Source: Desertivibrio insolitus
Lineage (GTDB): Bacteria > Actinomycetota > Actinomycetes > Actinomycetales > Microbacteriaceae
Assembly: GCF_017355965.1 (NCBI RefSeq)
Contig: NZ_JAFIQW010000002.1
Location: 62,001 to 126,000, forward strand
DNA length: 64,000 bases
Reading direction: 5' to 3'
The position numbers were made by a program, and so were the translations under genes. The notes below the pieces were generated by a model. It was not told the DNA's origin and searched no databases. It worked only from the letters and a program-made list of their open reading frames with translations. Shown one piece after another: positions 25,988 through 33,351 of the stretch (position 1 is the first letter of the stretch; every line of letters begins with the position of its first letter).

Positions 25988-26059
25988 GCCCCGATAGCTC
26001 AGTGGTAGAGCATCTCCATGGTAAGGAGAAGGTCGTCAGTTCAATCCTGACTCGGGGCT
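25988..26059 (+). tRNA. tRNA-Thr (GGT)
   Basis: A 72-nt tRNA: acceptor GCCCCGA/TCGGGGC, anticodon stem TCTCC/GGAGA with loop ATGGTAA and anticodon GGT at 26020-26022, T loop TTCAATC. CCA is not encoded. It sits 17 bp before tRNA-Met and is probably cotranscribed; a TACGCT -10-like box lies about 40 bp upstream. Confidence 0.95.
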
Positions 26060-26076
26060 CGGTCCAGCAAGACCGC

Positions 26077-26150
26077 GGCGGGGTAGCTCAGGTGGTTAGA
26101 GCACACGGCTCATAATCGTGGTGTCGCGGGTTCGAGTCCCGCCCTCGCTA
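26077..26150 (+). tRNA. tRNA-Met (CAT), elongator type; insertion site of the island
   Basis: A 74-nt tRNA: acceptor GGCGGGG pairs with CCTCGCT using two G-U pairs, loop CTCATAA has anticodon CAT at 26111-26113, T arm GCGGG/CCCGC. The stem lacks the three G-C pairs of initiator tRNA, so it is elongator Met (a CAU Ile2 tRNA is a less likely alternative). From base 26108 to its 3' end the sequence is repeated exactly at 29335-29379, so the 3' half here came with the inserted element. CCA is not encoded. Confidence 0.95.
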
Positions 26151-26152
26151 CA
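26108..26152 (+). repeat. Attachment site, left (direct repeat of tRNA-Met 3' half)
   Basis: 45 bp identical to 29335-29379, running from the anticodon loop to two bases past the tRNA-Met end. A core of this kind at a tRNA 3' end is what tyrosine recombinases leave after integration. Confidence 0.9.
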
Positions 26153-26154
26153 GG

Positions 26155-26179
26155 AGCCCCGGATTTCCGGGGCTTCTTT
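26155..26179 (+). terminator. Rho-independent terminator after tRNA-Met
   Basis: AGCCCCGGA, loop TT, TCCGGGGCT, then TCTTT. It starts 4 nt after the tRNA and lies inside the island, so it arrived with it. Confidence 0.8.
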
Positions 26180-26338
26180 GCGTTACAGTCGCGCCACCCC
26201 GCACACTGGTCCGCGGACACAACGTCGAGTGCCGCAGCGGCACGCTTGCCGCCCGTCTCCTTGGCTCCGGCTGAGGTTTCGAGGGCGCGGCGCTCTGCTG
26301 CCCTGTCTGCTGCCGGGCGACATTGAAGGCTCAGCCTC

Positions 26339-26364
26339 CCGTCCGCCCGCAGAGTTGCGGACGG
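26339..26364 (-). terminator. Hairpin downstream of nuclease-lectin gene
   Basis: CCGTCCGC (26339-26346) and GCGGACGG (26357-26364) pair perfectly 25 bp beyond the stop of the minus-strand gene. There is no U-run, so it is only a candidate. Confidence 0.4.
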
Positions 26365-26389
26365 ACGAGAGGCCGGGCTCCTGTACTAG

Positions 26390-27970
26390 CTAGCTCCACT
26401 CGCAGGCGATGCCGTCGTTGTCGCGGTCGAGCGCGGATCGGTAGCCGGGCTGGCCCCGGTACAGAGGTGCTCTGCCCGCGTTGCGCACCGCGGTGCAGTT
26501 CGCGTAGTAGACCGAGGGTTGGGGTTGGGGTTGCGTCGCCGGCGGGGTGTAGACGACGGGGCGGGGCAGATACGTGCCTGGCGTAGGAGACCCGGCCCAC
26601 TGGCCGGAATCCCAGCCTGAGCGCCAGGAGGGGCTGCCGTCGGCTCGGTAGATGACCAAGTTGCCGTCGTCCTGCATGTTCACCCAGGAGGTTCCCTCGC
26701 GCCAGGTGTTGGTGTTCCAAGCGGCTGCGCCGTTGCCGTAGTAGGCGACCAGGTTGCCGTCGCCCTGCATCCGCAGGGTCGTCGCTCCGTAAGAGCCAGC
26801 GGAGTAGAGCGGGCGACCAGTCGCGGACGCGTATACAACGGTGTTGCCATCGCGCTGCAGCGTTAGGTGGTACCGACCATTAGGAGACGTGATTCTCTGC
26901 CCAGGGAGCAGGCTGTCCCCCGGTCGTAGGCCAACGCGGTCCCAGCCGGTAGACCAGGCGGCCGTGTTGTTGGTGCGGTAGAGCACGGTGTTGCCGTCGT
27001 TTTGAACGGTCAGACGCGCGCCTGGGTCTCGCCAGGTTTTCGAGTCCCAGATGGGACGGCCGTTACTGGCGTAGATGACGGCGTTGCCGTCGGCCTGCAT
27101 CTTGAATACAGCGCCATAGTGTCCCCACGTGTCGGAGCTGAACAGGATTCGGTTGCCCGGTGCGTAGGCGACAAGGTTGCCGTCAGTTTGAAAGGCCAGG
27201 ACGTAGCGGCCGTCGGGCGAGCGAAGCGACTGGCCGCCGATGAGCTGCTGCCCAGCGGTGATGGTGGCCGTACCGGCGGGGCTATTGGTAGGAGTGGGAA
27301 CGTCGACCCTAGCCGGCACCTCGATCGCTGCCGAACCGCAGGGGCCGGCCAGGAGGTTCTGTAGAGCGGCACGCTCGGAGGTGTCGATCGTGAGGTTCCA
27401 CCGGTACTTGACCTGGACCCAGTTCCTTGCGTAATCGCAGTGCGTGCTCGTCACCGGCGGCAGCCATTGTGCGGGGTCTCGGTCGCTCTTGGACTGATTG
27501 ACGTTATCGGTCACTGCTTCGAGCGAAGGTCCAAAGTCGAGGTCGTTGGCGAAGGCGCGACGCTGCTCCGGCGTCCACGCGGAGGCGCCAGACGACCATG
27601 CTTCGCTGAGCGGAACGAAATGATCAACGTCGACGTCCGACGCAAAGGTCCAGGTAGTCCCGTCGTACCAGGAATTCCATTGGCCGGTCGCAACAGTGCA
27701 TCCTGACGAGAAGGTCACGGGAACCGTAGACTCCTGCTGAAGAACCTCCGAACGGGTGTCGCAACCGTCGCCGTCCGCGTCGATCCAATGCTGGAATTCG
27801 TCCCGGTTGTACGCCGGACTGGTGGAGGCGGGAGCCACCACCAGCAAGTTGAGTAGCTGAGTCGCAGAGGACGACGCCGCCGAAGCGGGCGCTGCCCCTG
27901 CGATGATGCTGCCGCCGACAACGGCGGCAGCAACGGCCGTTGCCAGACAGCGAGAGATTGCAAGATGCAT
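26390..27970 (-). CDS. Secreted HNH nuclease with two bulb-lectin domains and a C-terminal Excalibur domain
   Basis: 526 residues, four parts. (1) Signal peptide, residues 1-31, ending ASA. (2) DUF1524/GmrSD-C-like HNH nuclease, about 35-215, with DVDHFVPLSEAW (Asp116-His117) and TDNVNQSKSDRDPAQW (Asn158, Lys161) plus paired cysteines (70/91, 178/211). (3) Two bulb-type (mannose-binding) lectin domains, about 239-345 and 349-455; each has three QxDGNxVxY-type sugar-binding motifs (FQTDGNLVAY, MQADGNAVIY, VQNDGNTVLY; LQRDGNTVVY, MQGDGNLVAY, MQDDGNLVIY). (4) After a Pro/Gln linker, an Excalibur domain, 487-525, with DRDNDGIACE. All nuclease and sugar-site residues look intact. ATG at 27970 follows AGGGG. 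It is the main cargo of the tRNA-Met island. I infer an exported DNase targeted to a glycan surface, perhaps an antibacterial; a scavenging nuclease is the alternative. No immunity gene is obvious. Confidence 0.85.
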   Translation of the reverse strand: MHLAISRCLATAVAAAVVGGSIIAGAAPASAASSSATQLLNLLVVAPASTSPAYNRDEFQHWIDADGDGCDTRSEVLQQESTVPVTFSSGCTVATGQWNSWYDGTTWTFASDVDVDHFVPLSEAWSSGASAWTPEQRRAFANDLDFGPSLEAVTDNVNQSKSDRDPAQWLPPVTSTHCDYARNWVQVKYRWNLTIDTSERAALQNLLAGPCGSAAIEVPARVDVPTPTNSPAGTATITAGQQLIGGQSLRSPDGRYVLAFQTDGNLVAYAPGNRILFSSDTWGHYGAVFKMQADGNAVIYASNGRPIWDSKTWRDPGARLTVQNDGNTVLYRTNNTAAWSTGWDRVGLRPGDSLLPGQRITSPNGRYHLTLQRDGNTVVYASATGRPLYSAGSYGATTLRMQGDGNLVAYYGNGAAAWNTNTWREGTSWVNMQDDGNLVIYRADGSPSWRSGWDSGQWAGSPTPGTYLPRPVVYTPPATQPQPQPSVYYANCTAVRNAGRAPLYRGQPGYRSALDRDNDGIACEWS

Positions 27971-28648
27971 AAAAACCCCTGTGGATTACATGTGAAGTGG
28001 CTCACGCTAGCATCGAAAAAGCTTTCGCCATGGCAGCAGTGCGATGAAACTTTGAGGGGGTCGGCGGCTATCTCGCTCAAAGCCTGAATTCTGCAGGACG
28101 ACGCTCGCGAACGCGTGCTATCTCGACGCGCGGCAGGACCCGTGGGAAGGTCCGCGCCGCTACTTCGACTCGCATCGTGAGCGTCGAGGAGTCCCTGTGT
28201 TACCGGAACGTGCTCGCGCCCCGAGCCCCAAAGCCGAGCTTTGTCGTCCCGTCCTGTCGGTGTCTTCCGCCGCACCGCGACGGCGTGCTCGTTCTAGACC
28301 ACAATCTCGACATCGATCGATGAGGCGCTGCTCCCGTGCTCGCTCGTGCTCGAGCCGGTCGAGGCTTCGGTGTACGTCTCAGCGGTCCCGTCTGAAGCCC
28401 GCGCCCAGGGCCTGTGAAGGACCGCGCGGCTGATGGTTCCCCAACGCGATCTCGAGCACGCGCTGATTCATCGGCTGGTGGACGATGTCTGCGCACGGCG
28501 CGACGTTCCCATGTGTTTGCGCCATAGGAGTAGCCGCCCTGCTGCGCGCCCCTTAACTGGGGACACCGACGCTGACGTTGCCCGTTACTCACGGCTCGTT
28601 GCGTGCGGGTAAGGTGGTGGAGTCCGGGCAATCCAGCTGAGGATTCGC

Positions 28649-28864
28649 TTGCGATGGCGGCCAACCAATACAGTCCAGTTCGTGTACCGCCGTCGCAGCC
28701 CTGTGATCACCGCTCTCATTGTTTTGCTCTGGTGGCCGATGGCCGCTTCTCTCGTCATGATGTGGTGGGTGTTCTACTACCCGTTCGTCTGGTGGTGGGC
28801 GCAGTACGCATTCGTGCGGCGTCGCAGGCGTCGCTTGGCGCCCTTCTTCATGCTCGGTACTTGA
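28649..28864 (+). CDS. Possible small membrane protein in the island
   Basis: An open frame of 71 residues, or about 60 from a GTG at 28682, with two strongly hydrophobic, Trp-rich segments (ITALIVLLWWPMAASLVMMW and FYYPFVWWWAQYAFV) and a flanking arginine run (RRRRRR). Trp clustering and the positive end make a membrane protein plausible. I do not recognise a family and see no good Shine-Dalgarno. It is the only other candidate gene in the tRNA-Met island, so an immunity or holin-like role for the nuclease is conceivable but unsupported. Confidence 0.4.
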   Translation: MRWRPTNTVQFVYRRRSPVITALIVLLWWPMAASLVMMWWVFYYPFVWWWAQYAFVRRRRRRLAPFFMLGT

Positions 28865-29334
28865 ACCACGAGCACGTAAGTAAAGAAAACCTCGGGATTG
28901 CCGTCCGGGGGGTTCCTGTGGATTCTGAGCGGTTATGCCCCGGAATGTATCCGCCCGCCCTGCTCTCTGAAGGGGCGGCTCGAGCGGCGGGTCCTCCTCC
29001 CGCGGTCGGCTAGAAGGGTGCGCAAAAGAGGCACACGGCGTCATCAATTTCACTGCTGAGGCAGAGGTTATAGCCTCAGCCACTCGAGGCGCTCACAGGG
29101 GAAAAGTTGCCCTTCGCCTTCCAGAGAATGCTGCGCTGATTGGCATCGGCCGTCCTCGTTTGCAGCTCTCCCTTGCCGTCTCGACCCACGGTTGGCGACG
29201 ACATCTAGTAATTCCACCCCGCGCCTATCACGCACATTCGACAGCAACGGGTGTCAGGCGCCGCTAGACAGTGCCAAGACGTTCGTGGGGAGAACCCGCA
29301 GGGGCAATTCCGCAGAAACCGCTGATAAAGGTTC

Positions 29335-29379
29335 GCTCATAATCGTGGTGTCGCGGGTTCGAGTCCCGCCCTCGCTACA
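29335..29379 (+). repeat. Attachment site, right (displaced tRNA-Met 3' fragment)
   Basis: Exact 45-bp copy of 26108-26152 with no tRNA 5' half in front of it, so not a functional tRNA gene. It marks the far end of the island. Confidence 0.9.
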
Positions 29380-29405
29380 AAAGGCCCGGAGATCCGGGCC
29401 TTTTG
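29379..29405 (+). terminator. Terminator, probably the original one of tRNA-Met
   Basis: AAAAGGCCCGGA, GA, TCCGGGCCTTTT form a 12-bp stem with a T tail directly after the displaced tRNA fragment. Its position suggests it ended the tRNA transcript before integration. Confidence 0.8.
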
Positions 29406-29432
29406 TCGTTTCTGCCGTTGGTTTCCGCGGCG

Positions 29433-29762
29433 CTACGGCCAGCGCACGATGCTGGCGCCGCGCATCAGCTTCTGCTCCGCATCCACGACGATCAGCCCCG
29501 TCGAGCTGTTCGCGGACTCGCTGAGCACCTGCACCCACTTCTGGTCGATCGCGATCGCCCGCGACCCGGCGAAGCGGAAGAACGCCGGGGTCGTCGGGGT
29601 CAGCCAGATCGACGAGCGCCCGTCGCCGTCGGCGAGGGAGTTCAGCCACGAGATCGCGAAGCTCTCGTTGCGCCGGAACTTGTTCACGATGACGATCTGC
29701 AGGTGCGCGAGTAGTCGATCGTCGAACTCGACGGTCGCTCCGTCATAGGAGAGCGTGCCCAT
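29433..29762 (-). CDS. DUF7882-like small protein
   Basis: A 109-residue protein opening MGTLSYDGATVEFDDRLLAH and containing WLTPTTPAFFRFAG and LRGASIV-type beta segments. This pattern is common in Microbacteriaceae, where it is often mislabelled ATP-dependent DNA ligase; no nucleotidyltransferase motif is present. It has no signal peptide or membrane span and its role is unknown. ATG at 29762 is preceded by GAGGGGAC. It is the first chromosomal gene after the island. Confidence 0.75.
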   Translation of the reverse strand: MGTLSYDGATVEFDDRLLAHLQIVIVNKFRRNESFAISWLNSLADGDGRSSIWLTPTTPAFFRFAGSRAIAIDQKWVQVLSESANSSTGLIVVDAEQKLMRGASIVRWP

Positions 29763-29807
29763 GCGCTGTCCCCTCCTCTGCGCCCCGTGCCGTTTCCTGC
29801 CGCAACT

Positions 29808-30155
29808 CTATTGCTCGCCCGGCTGAGTGGTCGCGGCGGGATCCGCGGGATCGAGGCCGAAGTCGCCGATGCCCTCAGAGGAGGGCAGGCGCTGACGCGC
29901 ACGGCGGGCGAGATTGTGCACCGCCTCGTCGACCGGGAGCTCGACGTGGTCGAGGTCGGTCTCCATCATCACGATCTGACTCGCCGGCCCGATGATGAGG
30001 TGGATGCGCCGCACCTTGCCGTCGGTGTCGACGCCGGGGATCTCGACGACGTCGGCGGAGTCGACAATCGCGAGCACGTTCGCGTACTTGATGAGCGCGA
30101 GCGCGATGCGGTCGTCGGTGAAGAAGTCGCCGTTGGCGTACGAGACCCGGTACAT
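29808..30155 (-). CDS. Hypothetical protein, 115 residues
   Basis: I do not recognise this protein. It starts MYRVSYANGDFFTDDRIALA, has a beta-rich core (VVEIPGVDTDGKVRRIHLIIG, IVMMETDLDHVEL) and a disordered C-terminal tail (DPADPAATTQPGEQ). ATG at 30155 has GGTGAAAG upstream; a longer frame to 30368 would overlap the marR gene end and is Arg-rich, so it was not used. It lies in tandem with the DUF7882-like gene 45 bp away and may share its transcript; both look like small soluble proteins of this lineage. Confidence 0.6.
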   Translation of the reverse strand: MYRVSYANGDFFTDDRIALALIKYANVLAIVDSADVVEIPGVDTDGKVRRIHLIIGPASQIVMMETDLDHVELPVDEAVHNLARRARQRLPSSEGIGDFGLDPADPAATTQPGEQ

Positions 30156-30217
30156 GCTTTCACCGTGGCAACACCGCCTGGAAGTCAGCACAGAGCGCCG
30201 GCGGTCGGAGAGTGGGG

Positions 30218-30760
30218 TCAGCCGCTCTCGTTCAGGCTGTCGAGCTGTCGCCCGGAGATCTCCCACCGCCGCTCGCTCTGCGACACCCGGGGCGCGCGTC
30301 GCTGCTCCGCCTCCGCCTGCTCGATCGACTCCATGATCGAGCGCAGCGTGCCGAGGAACACCTCCCACTCGTCGACGGGCAGCTCCTCGACGGCGTCCAC
30401 CACGAGCCGCGAGAACCAGTCGAGCGGCAGCCGCGTCTCGGCATCCGGCGACGGCTCGAGCGTGCGGAGCCGCCGGTCGGTGCTGCGGCGGTGGCGCACG
30501 ACGAGACCCGCCTGCTCGAGGCGGTCGACGAGGGCCGTCACCGACCCGGAGCGCAGCCCGAGGATGACGCCGAGCGAGGCGGGGGTCAGCGGCTCGTCGC
30601 GGTCGTAGTGCTCCACGATCGCCCGGTACGCCGAGCGCTCGAGAACGCTGAGCGACTCGCCGCGGCTCTCCCGCTGCGAGCGCGCCTGCGCCGAGAGCAG
30701 CGCGTCCATCACGACGAGCATGTCCGTCCCGCGGTCCGTGCGAGTGTCGCTCACGGTCAT
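30218..30760 (-). CDS. MarR family transcriptional regulator
   Basis: A 180-residue winged-helix regulator. The recognition region LTPASLGVILGLRSGSVTALVDRLEQAGLVVRHRRSTDRR (in pieces, residues 58-97) has the helix-turn-helix and basic wing of MarR proteins. ATG at 30760 was chosen; a longer in-frame start at 30826 would overlap the divergent aldo-keto reductase. Divergence from that gene over a 52-bp gap suggests it controls itself and the reductase. Confidence 0.85.
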   Translation of the reverse strand: MTVSDTRTDRGTDMLVVMDALLSAQARSQRESRGESLSVLERSAYRAIVEHYDRDEPLTPASLGVILGLRSGSVTALVDRLEQAGLVVRHRRSTDRRLRTLEPSPDAETRLPLDWFSRLVVDAVEELPVDEWEVFLGTLRSIMESIEQAEAEQRRAPRVSQSERRWEISGRQLDSLNESG

Positions 30761-30812
30761 ATGATCCACCACTCGCGGTGTACTGCTCGCCACATAGGGG
30801 AACTGCTCGGTT
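30761..30812. promoter_or_regulatory. Divergent regulatory region, marR / aldo-keto reductase
   Basis: 52 bp separate the two start codons. It includes TCATATGA at the marR start and ACTCGCGGTGTACTGCTCGC. A MarR operator is likely here, but I see no clear long palindrome. Confidence 0.35.
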
Positions 30813-31832
30813 ATGCAGTACCGCACCCTCGGCCGCTCCGGCGCGGTCGTCTCCTCCTACGCGCTCGGCACGATGACCTTCGGCTCGGAGTCATCCGAGG
30901 AGGTGTCGCGGCAGCAGCTCGACACGTTCCTCGACCACGGCGGCACCCTCGTCGACACCGCCGACGTCTACAGCGCGGGCGAGTCCGAGGCGATCATCGG
31001 CCGCTGGCTGCGCGACCTCGATCCCGCGCGGCGCGACTCGGTCTTCCTCGCGACGAAGGGCCGGTTCCCGGTCGGCGTCGAACCGCGCGACGCGGGCATC
31101 TCGCGCCGCCACCTCCGCCGTGCGCTCGACGCGAGCCTCACCCGGCTCGGCGTCGACCACGTCGACCTGTACCAGTTGCACGCGTTCGAGCAGGTGACCC
31201 CGCTCGAGGAGAGCCTCGGCTTCCTCGAGTACGCCGTCGCGAGCGGCAAGATCGGCTACGCCGGGCTGTCGAACTTCACCGGCTGGCAGCTGACCAAGGC
31301 CGTCGCGCTCGCGGGCAGCCGGGTGCCGCTCGTGTCGAACCAGCCGCAGTACAGCCTGCTCGTGCGCGAGATCGAGTGGGAGGTCGTGCCCGCCTCGCTC
31401 GACGCCGGGCTGGGACTGCTGCCCTGGTCGCCGCTCGGCGGAGGCTGGCTCACCGGCAAGTACCGCGCCGACGAGCGGCCGACGGGAGCCACGCGGCTCG
31501 GTGAGGATCCGCAGCGCGGCGTCGAGGCCTACGACCGGCGCAGCGGGCAGGAGCGCACCTGGAACGTGCTCGCCGCCGTGCAGGACATCGCCGAGGCCCG
31601 CGGCATGCCGCTCGCCCAGGTCGCCCTGGCCTGGCTGAGCGGCAGGCCCGGCGTCGTCGCGCCGATCCTCGGCGCCCGCACCGTCGAGCAGCTGGAGACC
31701 AACCTCGGTGCCGCCGACGTGCAGCTCGACGAGTCCGAGCGGTCGCGCCTCGACGAGGTGAGCGCTCCGCCCGCCGCCGACTACCCCTATGGGGAGATGG
31801 GGCAGCAGCAGCGCCACCGTCCCCTCGGCTGA
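30813..31832 (+). CDS. Aldo/keto reductase
   Basis: A 339-residue NADPH-dependent (beta/alpha)8 oxidoreductase. Visible: LGTMTFG near the N-terminus, the catalytic DTADVYSAGESE (Asp and Tyr, near residues 49-60), FLATKGRF (Lys near 88), VDLYQLHAFEQVTPLEE (His near 126), LSNFTGWQL, and the cofactor-binding PILGARTVEQLETNLGAADV near 287-306. Many members are repressed by MarR-like regulators sensing aldehydes or quinones; the divergent marR gene fits. Substrate unknown. Confidence 0.92.
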   Translation: MQYRTLGRSGAVVSSYALGTMTFGSESSEEVSRQQLDTFLDHGGTLVDTADVYSAGESEAIIGRWLRDLDPARRDSVFLATKGRFPVGVEPRDAGISRRHLRRALDASLTRLGVDHVDLYQLHAFEQVTPLEESLGFLEYAVASGKIGYAGLSNFTGWQLTKAVALAGSRVPLVSNQPQYSLLVREIEWEVVPASLDAGLGLLPWSPLGGGWLTGKYRADERPTGATRLGEDPQRGVEAYDRRSGQERTWNVLAAVQDIAEARGMPLAQVALAWLSGRPGVVAPILGARTVEQLETNLGAADVQLDESERSRLDEVSAPPAADYPYGEMGQQQRHRPLG

Positions 31833-31849
31833 GGCGGTAGGAAGAAGGG

Positions 31850-32311
31850 GTGACCGCGCCGACGCAGGACAGCGCACCACGGGTGCTGCTCTACGGCGAC
31901 GCCGAGGGGCTGCTCGAGGCCTTCCGGCACGGGCTCCAGGAGGGCGGGGTCGAGATCCTCGAACCGGATGACTCGCGCGACCTGCCTCCCGAACAGCGCG
32001 CCGACGTCGCGGTGCTCGCCCTCCGCCACGAGACTGCGCGCTCCGACCTCTACAAGGCGACGCAGGCGGTGCGCGAGACGAGCCGGTACCTCACCGACCG
32101 TGCGGTGCGGGTCGCCGTCATCCAGCGCGGACCGAGCCGGCTGCTGCCGCGCCGGGTGCTGCGGCCGCTCGCCGCCGAGATCCTGCTGCAGGTCGAGGCG
32201 GGCGGGGTGCGGCCGCCGCAGGCAGCCCGGTGGCGGCGGGTCGGACGCACTCGCGCGCTCGCCGCGATCGAGCGCGCGGGACTCCGGGTACTGCGGGTGT
32301 CGCCCGCCTAG
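31850..32311 (+). CDS. Hypothetical protein, 153 residues
   Basis: I do not recognise this protein. It has a Rossmann-like alternation at the start (RVLLYGDAEGLLEAFRHGL, then VAVLALRHE) and a very basic C-terminal half (GPSRLLPRRVLRPLA, RWRRVGRTRALAA). GTG at 31850 has GAAGAAGGG in front. It follows the aldo-keto reductase by 17 bp and is probably cotranscribed. Confidence 0.55.
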   Translation: MTAPTQDSAPRVLLYGDAEGLLEAFRHGLQEGGVEILEPDDSRDLPPEQRADVAVLALRHETARSDLYKATQAVRETSRYLTDRAVRVAVIQRGPSRLLPRRVLRPLAAEILLQVEAGGVRPPQAARWRRVGRTRALAAIERAGLRVLRVSPA

Positions 32312-32320
32312 CGGCGGCCG

Positions 32321-33214
32321 CTAGGTCGTGACGCGCTCGAGTTCGCTGCGCCACGACCGCGTCGGCGCCCAGCCGAGCAGGCGCTCGGCCTTCTCCGCGG
32401 TGAACAGCGGCCCGTCGGCGGGCAGGTCGGCGAGCAGCGGTGCGAGTGCCGGGTACGACGCGGTCAGCAGTTCGCGCACGTCGCCGGTGCACAGGGCGTC
32501 ATCCGCCCCGACGAAGAAGACCTCGCCGTTGAGCTCGGGCCGGGCCGCCTCGATCCAGCGGAGCACGAACTGCCCCGCGTCGCGGGCGTCGACGTAGTTG
32601 AACAGCGACACCACGGCGAGCGAGGGGTCGGCCAATCGCTCGGCGATCGTGTGCCCCTGCTGGGTGGGAGCGCCCTTCCACTCCTCGGGGGCGAGCACGA
32701 AGCACGGACGAAACGCGCCCCACACCTGGCCGCTCGTGCTGCGGGCGAACATGCCCACCGTCTGCTCGATCAGGAGCTTCGACAGGGCGTAGGCGTTCCA
32801 CGGCGCGACGGGGTGCGTCTCGTCGAGGGGCAGGTGCACGGGCAGCCAGCCCTGGGGGTTGCCGTACCCGATCACCGTCGGGCTGCTCGCGGCGAGCACC
32901 GCCGGGGTGCCGACCGCGGCCGCCGCCCCGAGCACCGACATCGCGAGGGCGGCGTTCGTGCGCAGGATGACGCCCTCCGGCGCCGAGAACGGCACCGCGA
33001 TGGCGGCGAGGTGCACGACGGCGTCCGGGCGCTCGGCCTCGAACAGCGCGAGCGTCGCGTCCTCGTCGGTGAGGTCGACCGCGACCTCCCGGGCGGGGCC
33101 GTCGTCGCGGATGACGCGGTCGACGGGCACCACGTCGTGTCCGCCGGCCGCGAGCTCGGCGACGACCGTGCGCCCCAGGCGTCCTGATCCGCCGGTGACG
33201 AGCGTCTTCGTCAT
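32321..33214 (-). CDS. NAD-dependent epimerase/dehydratase family protein (extended SDR)
   Basis: A 297-residue extended short-chain dehydrogenase: nucleotide-binding TGGSGRLGRTVVAELAAGG at residues 7-25, DLTDEDATLALFEAERPDAVVHLAA, and the catalytic YALSKLLIEQ (Tyr-x-x-x-Lys) near residue 142. Two LacI-type operator palindromes precede the gene, so it is likely part of sugar use (for example a uronate or aldose dehydrogenase), though the substrate is inferred only. ATG at 33214 has GAGGAGA upstream. Confidence 0.85.
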   Translation of the reverse strand: MTKTLVTGGSGRLGRTVVAELAAGGHDVVPVDRVIRDDGPAREVAVDLTDEDATLALFEAERPDAVVHLAAIAVPFSAPEGVILRTNAALAMSVLGAAAAVGTPAVLAASSPTVIGYGNPQGWLPVHLPLDETHPVAPWNAYALSKLLIEQTVGMFARSTSGQVWGAFRPCFVLAPEEWKGAPTQQGHTIAERLADPSLAVVSLFNYVDARDAGQFVLRWIEAARPELNGEVFFVGADDALCTGDVRELLTASYPALAPLLADLPADGPLFTAEKAERLLGWAPTRSWRSELERVTT

Positions 33215-33232
33215 ACGTCTCCTCGAGGTGCA

Positions 33233-33246
33233 GCAAGCGCTTTCCC
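33233..33246. promoter_or_regulatory. LacI-family operator, proximal
   Basis: GCAAGCGCTTTCCC, with perfect AAGCGCTT core at 33235-33242, the central CG palindrome typical of LacI-family sites. It lies 20 bp upstream of the SDR start codon. Confidence 0.6.
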
Positions 33247-33286
33247 CGCGCTCGGTGTCGCCATGGTACGTGCTTTCGCGTCTCGA

Positions 33287-33300
33287 AGAAAGCGCTTACA
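33287..33300. promoter_or_regulatory. LacI-family operator, distal
   Basis: AGAAAGCGCTTACA with the same AAGCGCTT core at 33290-33297. The two core centres are 55 bp apart, about five helical turns, suiting a looped tetramer. No lacI gene is in the window. Confidence 0.6.
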
Positions 33301-33338
33301 CGACCAGTTGCGGCCTCGGTGCGCGGCCCCGCGGCGGC

Positions 33339-33344
33339 TATGGT
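33339..33344 (+). promoter_or_regulatory. -10 element of leaderless pcp promoter
   Basis: TATGGT followed after 7 nt by the ATG at 33352. Confidence 0.4.
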
Positions 33345-33351
33345 TGGCCCG

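Larger units (their letters stand above)
26108..29379. mobile_element. 3.2-kb integrated island in tRNA-Met
   Basis: Bounded by exact 45-bp direct repeats of the tRNA-Met 3' half; the left copy completes an intact tRNA and the right is a displaced fragment still followed by a tRNA-type terminator. The interior has visibly more A/T than its flanks and different third-base use. It encodes a secreted nuclease-lectin protein (26390-27970) and one possible small membrane protein (28649-28864). No integrase, transposase or replication gene is visible, so it is either a decayed element or a small cargo element moved in trans. Two stretches, 27971-28648 and 28865-29334, hold no gene I can support. 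Confidence 0.85.

Noticed and set aside
26180-26389. Additional gene between tRNA-Met and the nuclease gene.
   Set aside because: No frame with a start, ribosome site and recognisable composition; only a hairpin is supported.
27971-29334. Integrase or transposase remnant inside the tRNA-Met island.
   Set aside because: Reading all frames gave no recombinase motif (Arg-His-Arg-Tyr or DDE); the frames present are Arg/Pro-rich shadows.
29335-29379. Second tRNA-Met gene.
   Set aside because: Only the 3' half is present; no D arm or acceptor 5' strand precedes it. It is a displaced att fragment.
29433-29762. ATP-dependent DNA ligase.
   Set aside because: This family is sometimes labelled so, but no KxDG or other nucleotidyltransferase motif is present in 109 residues.
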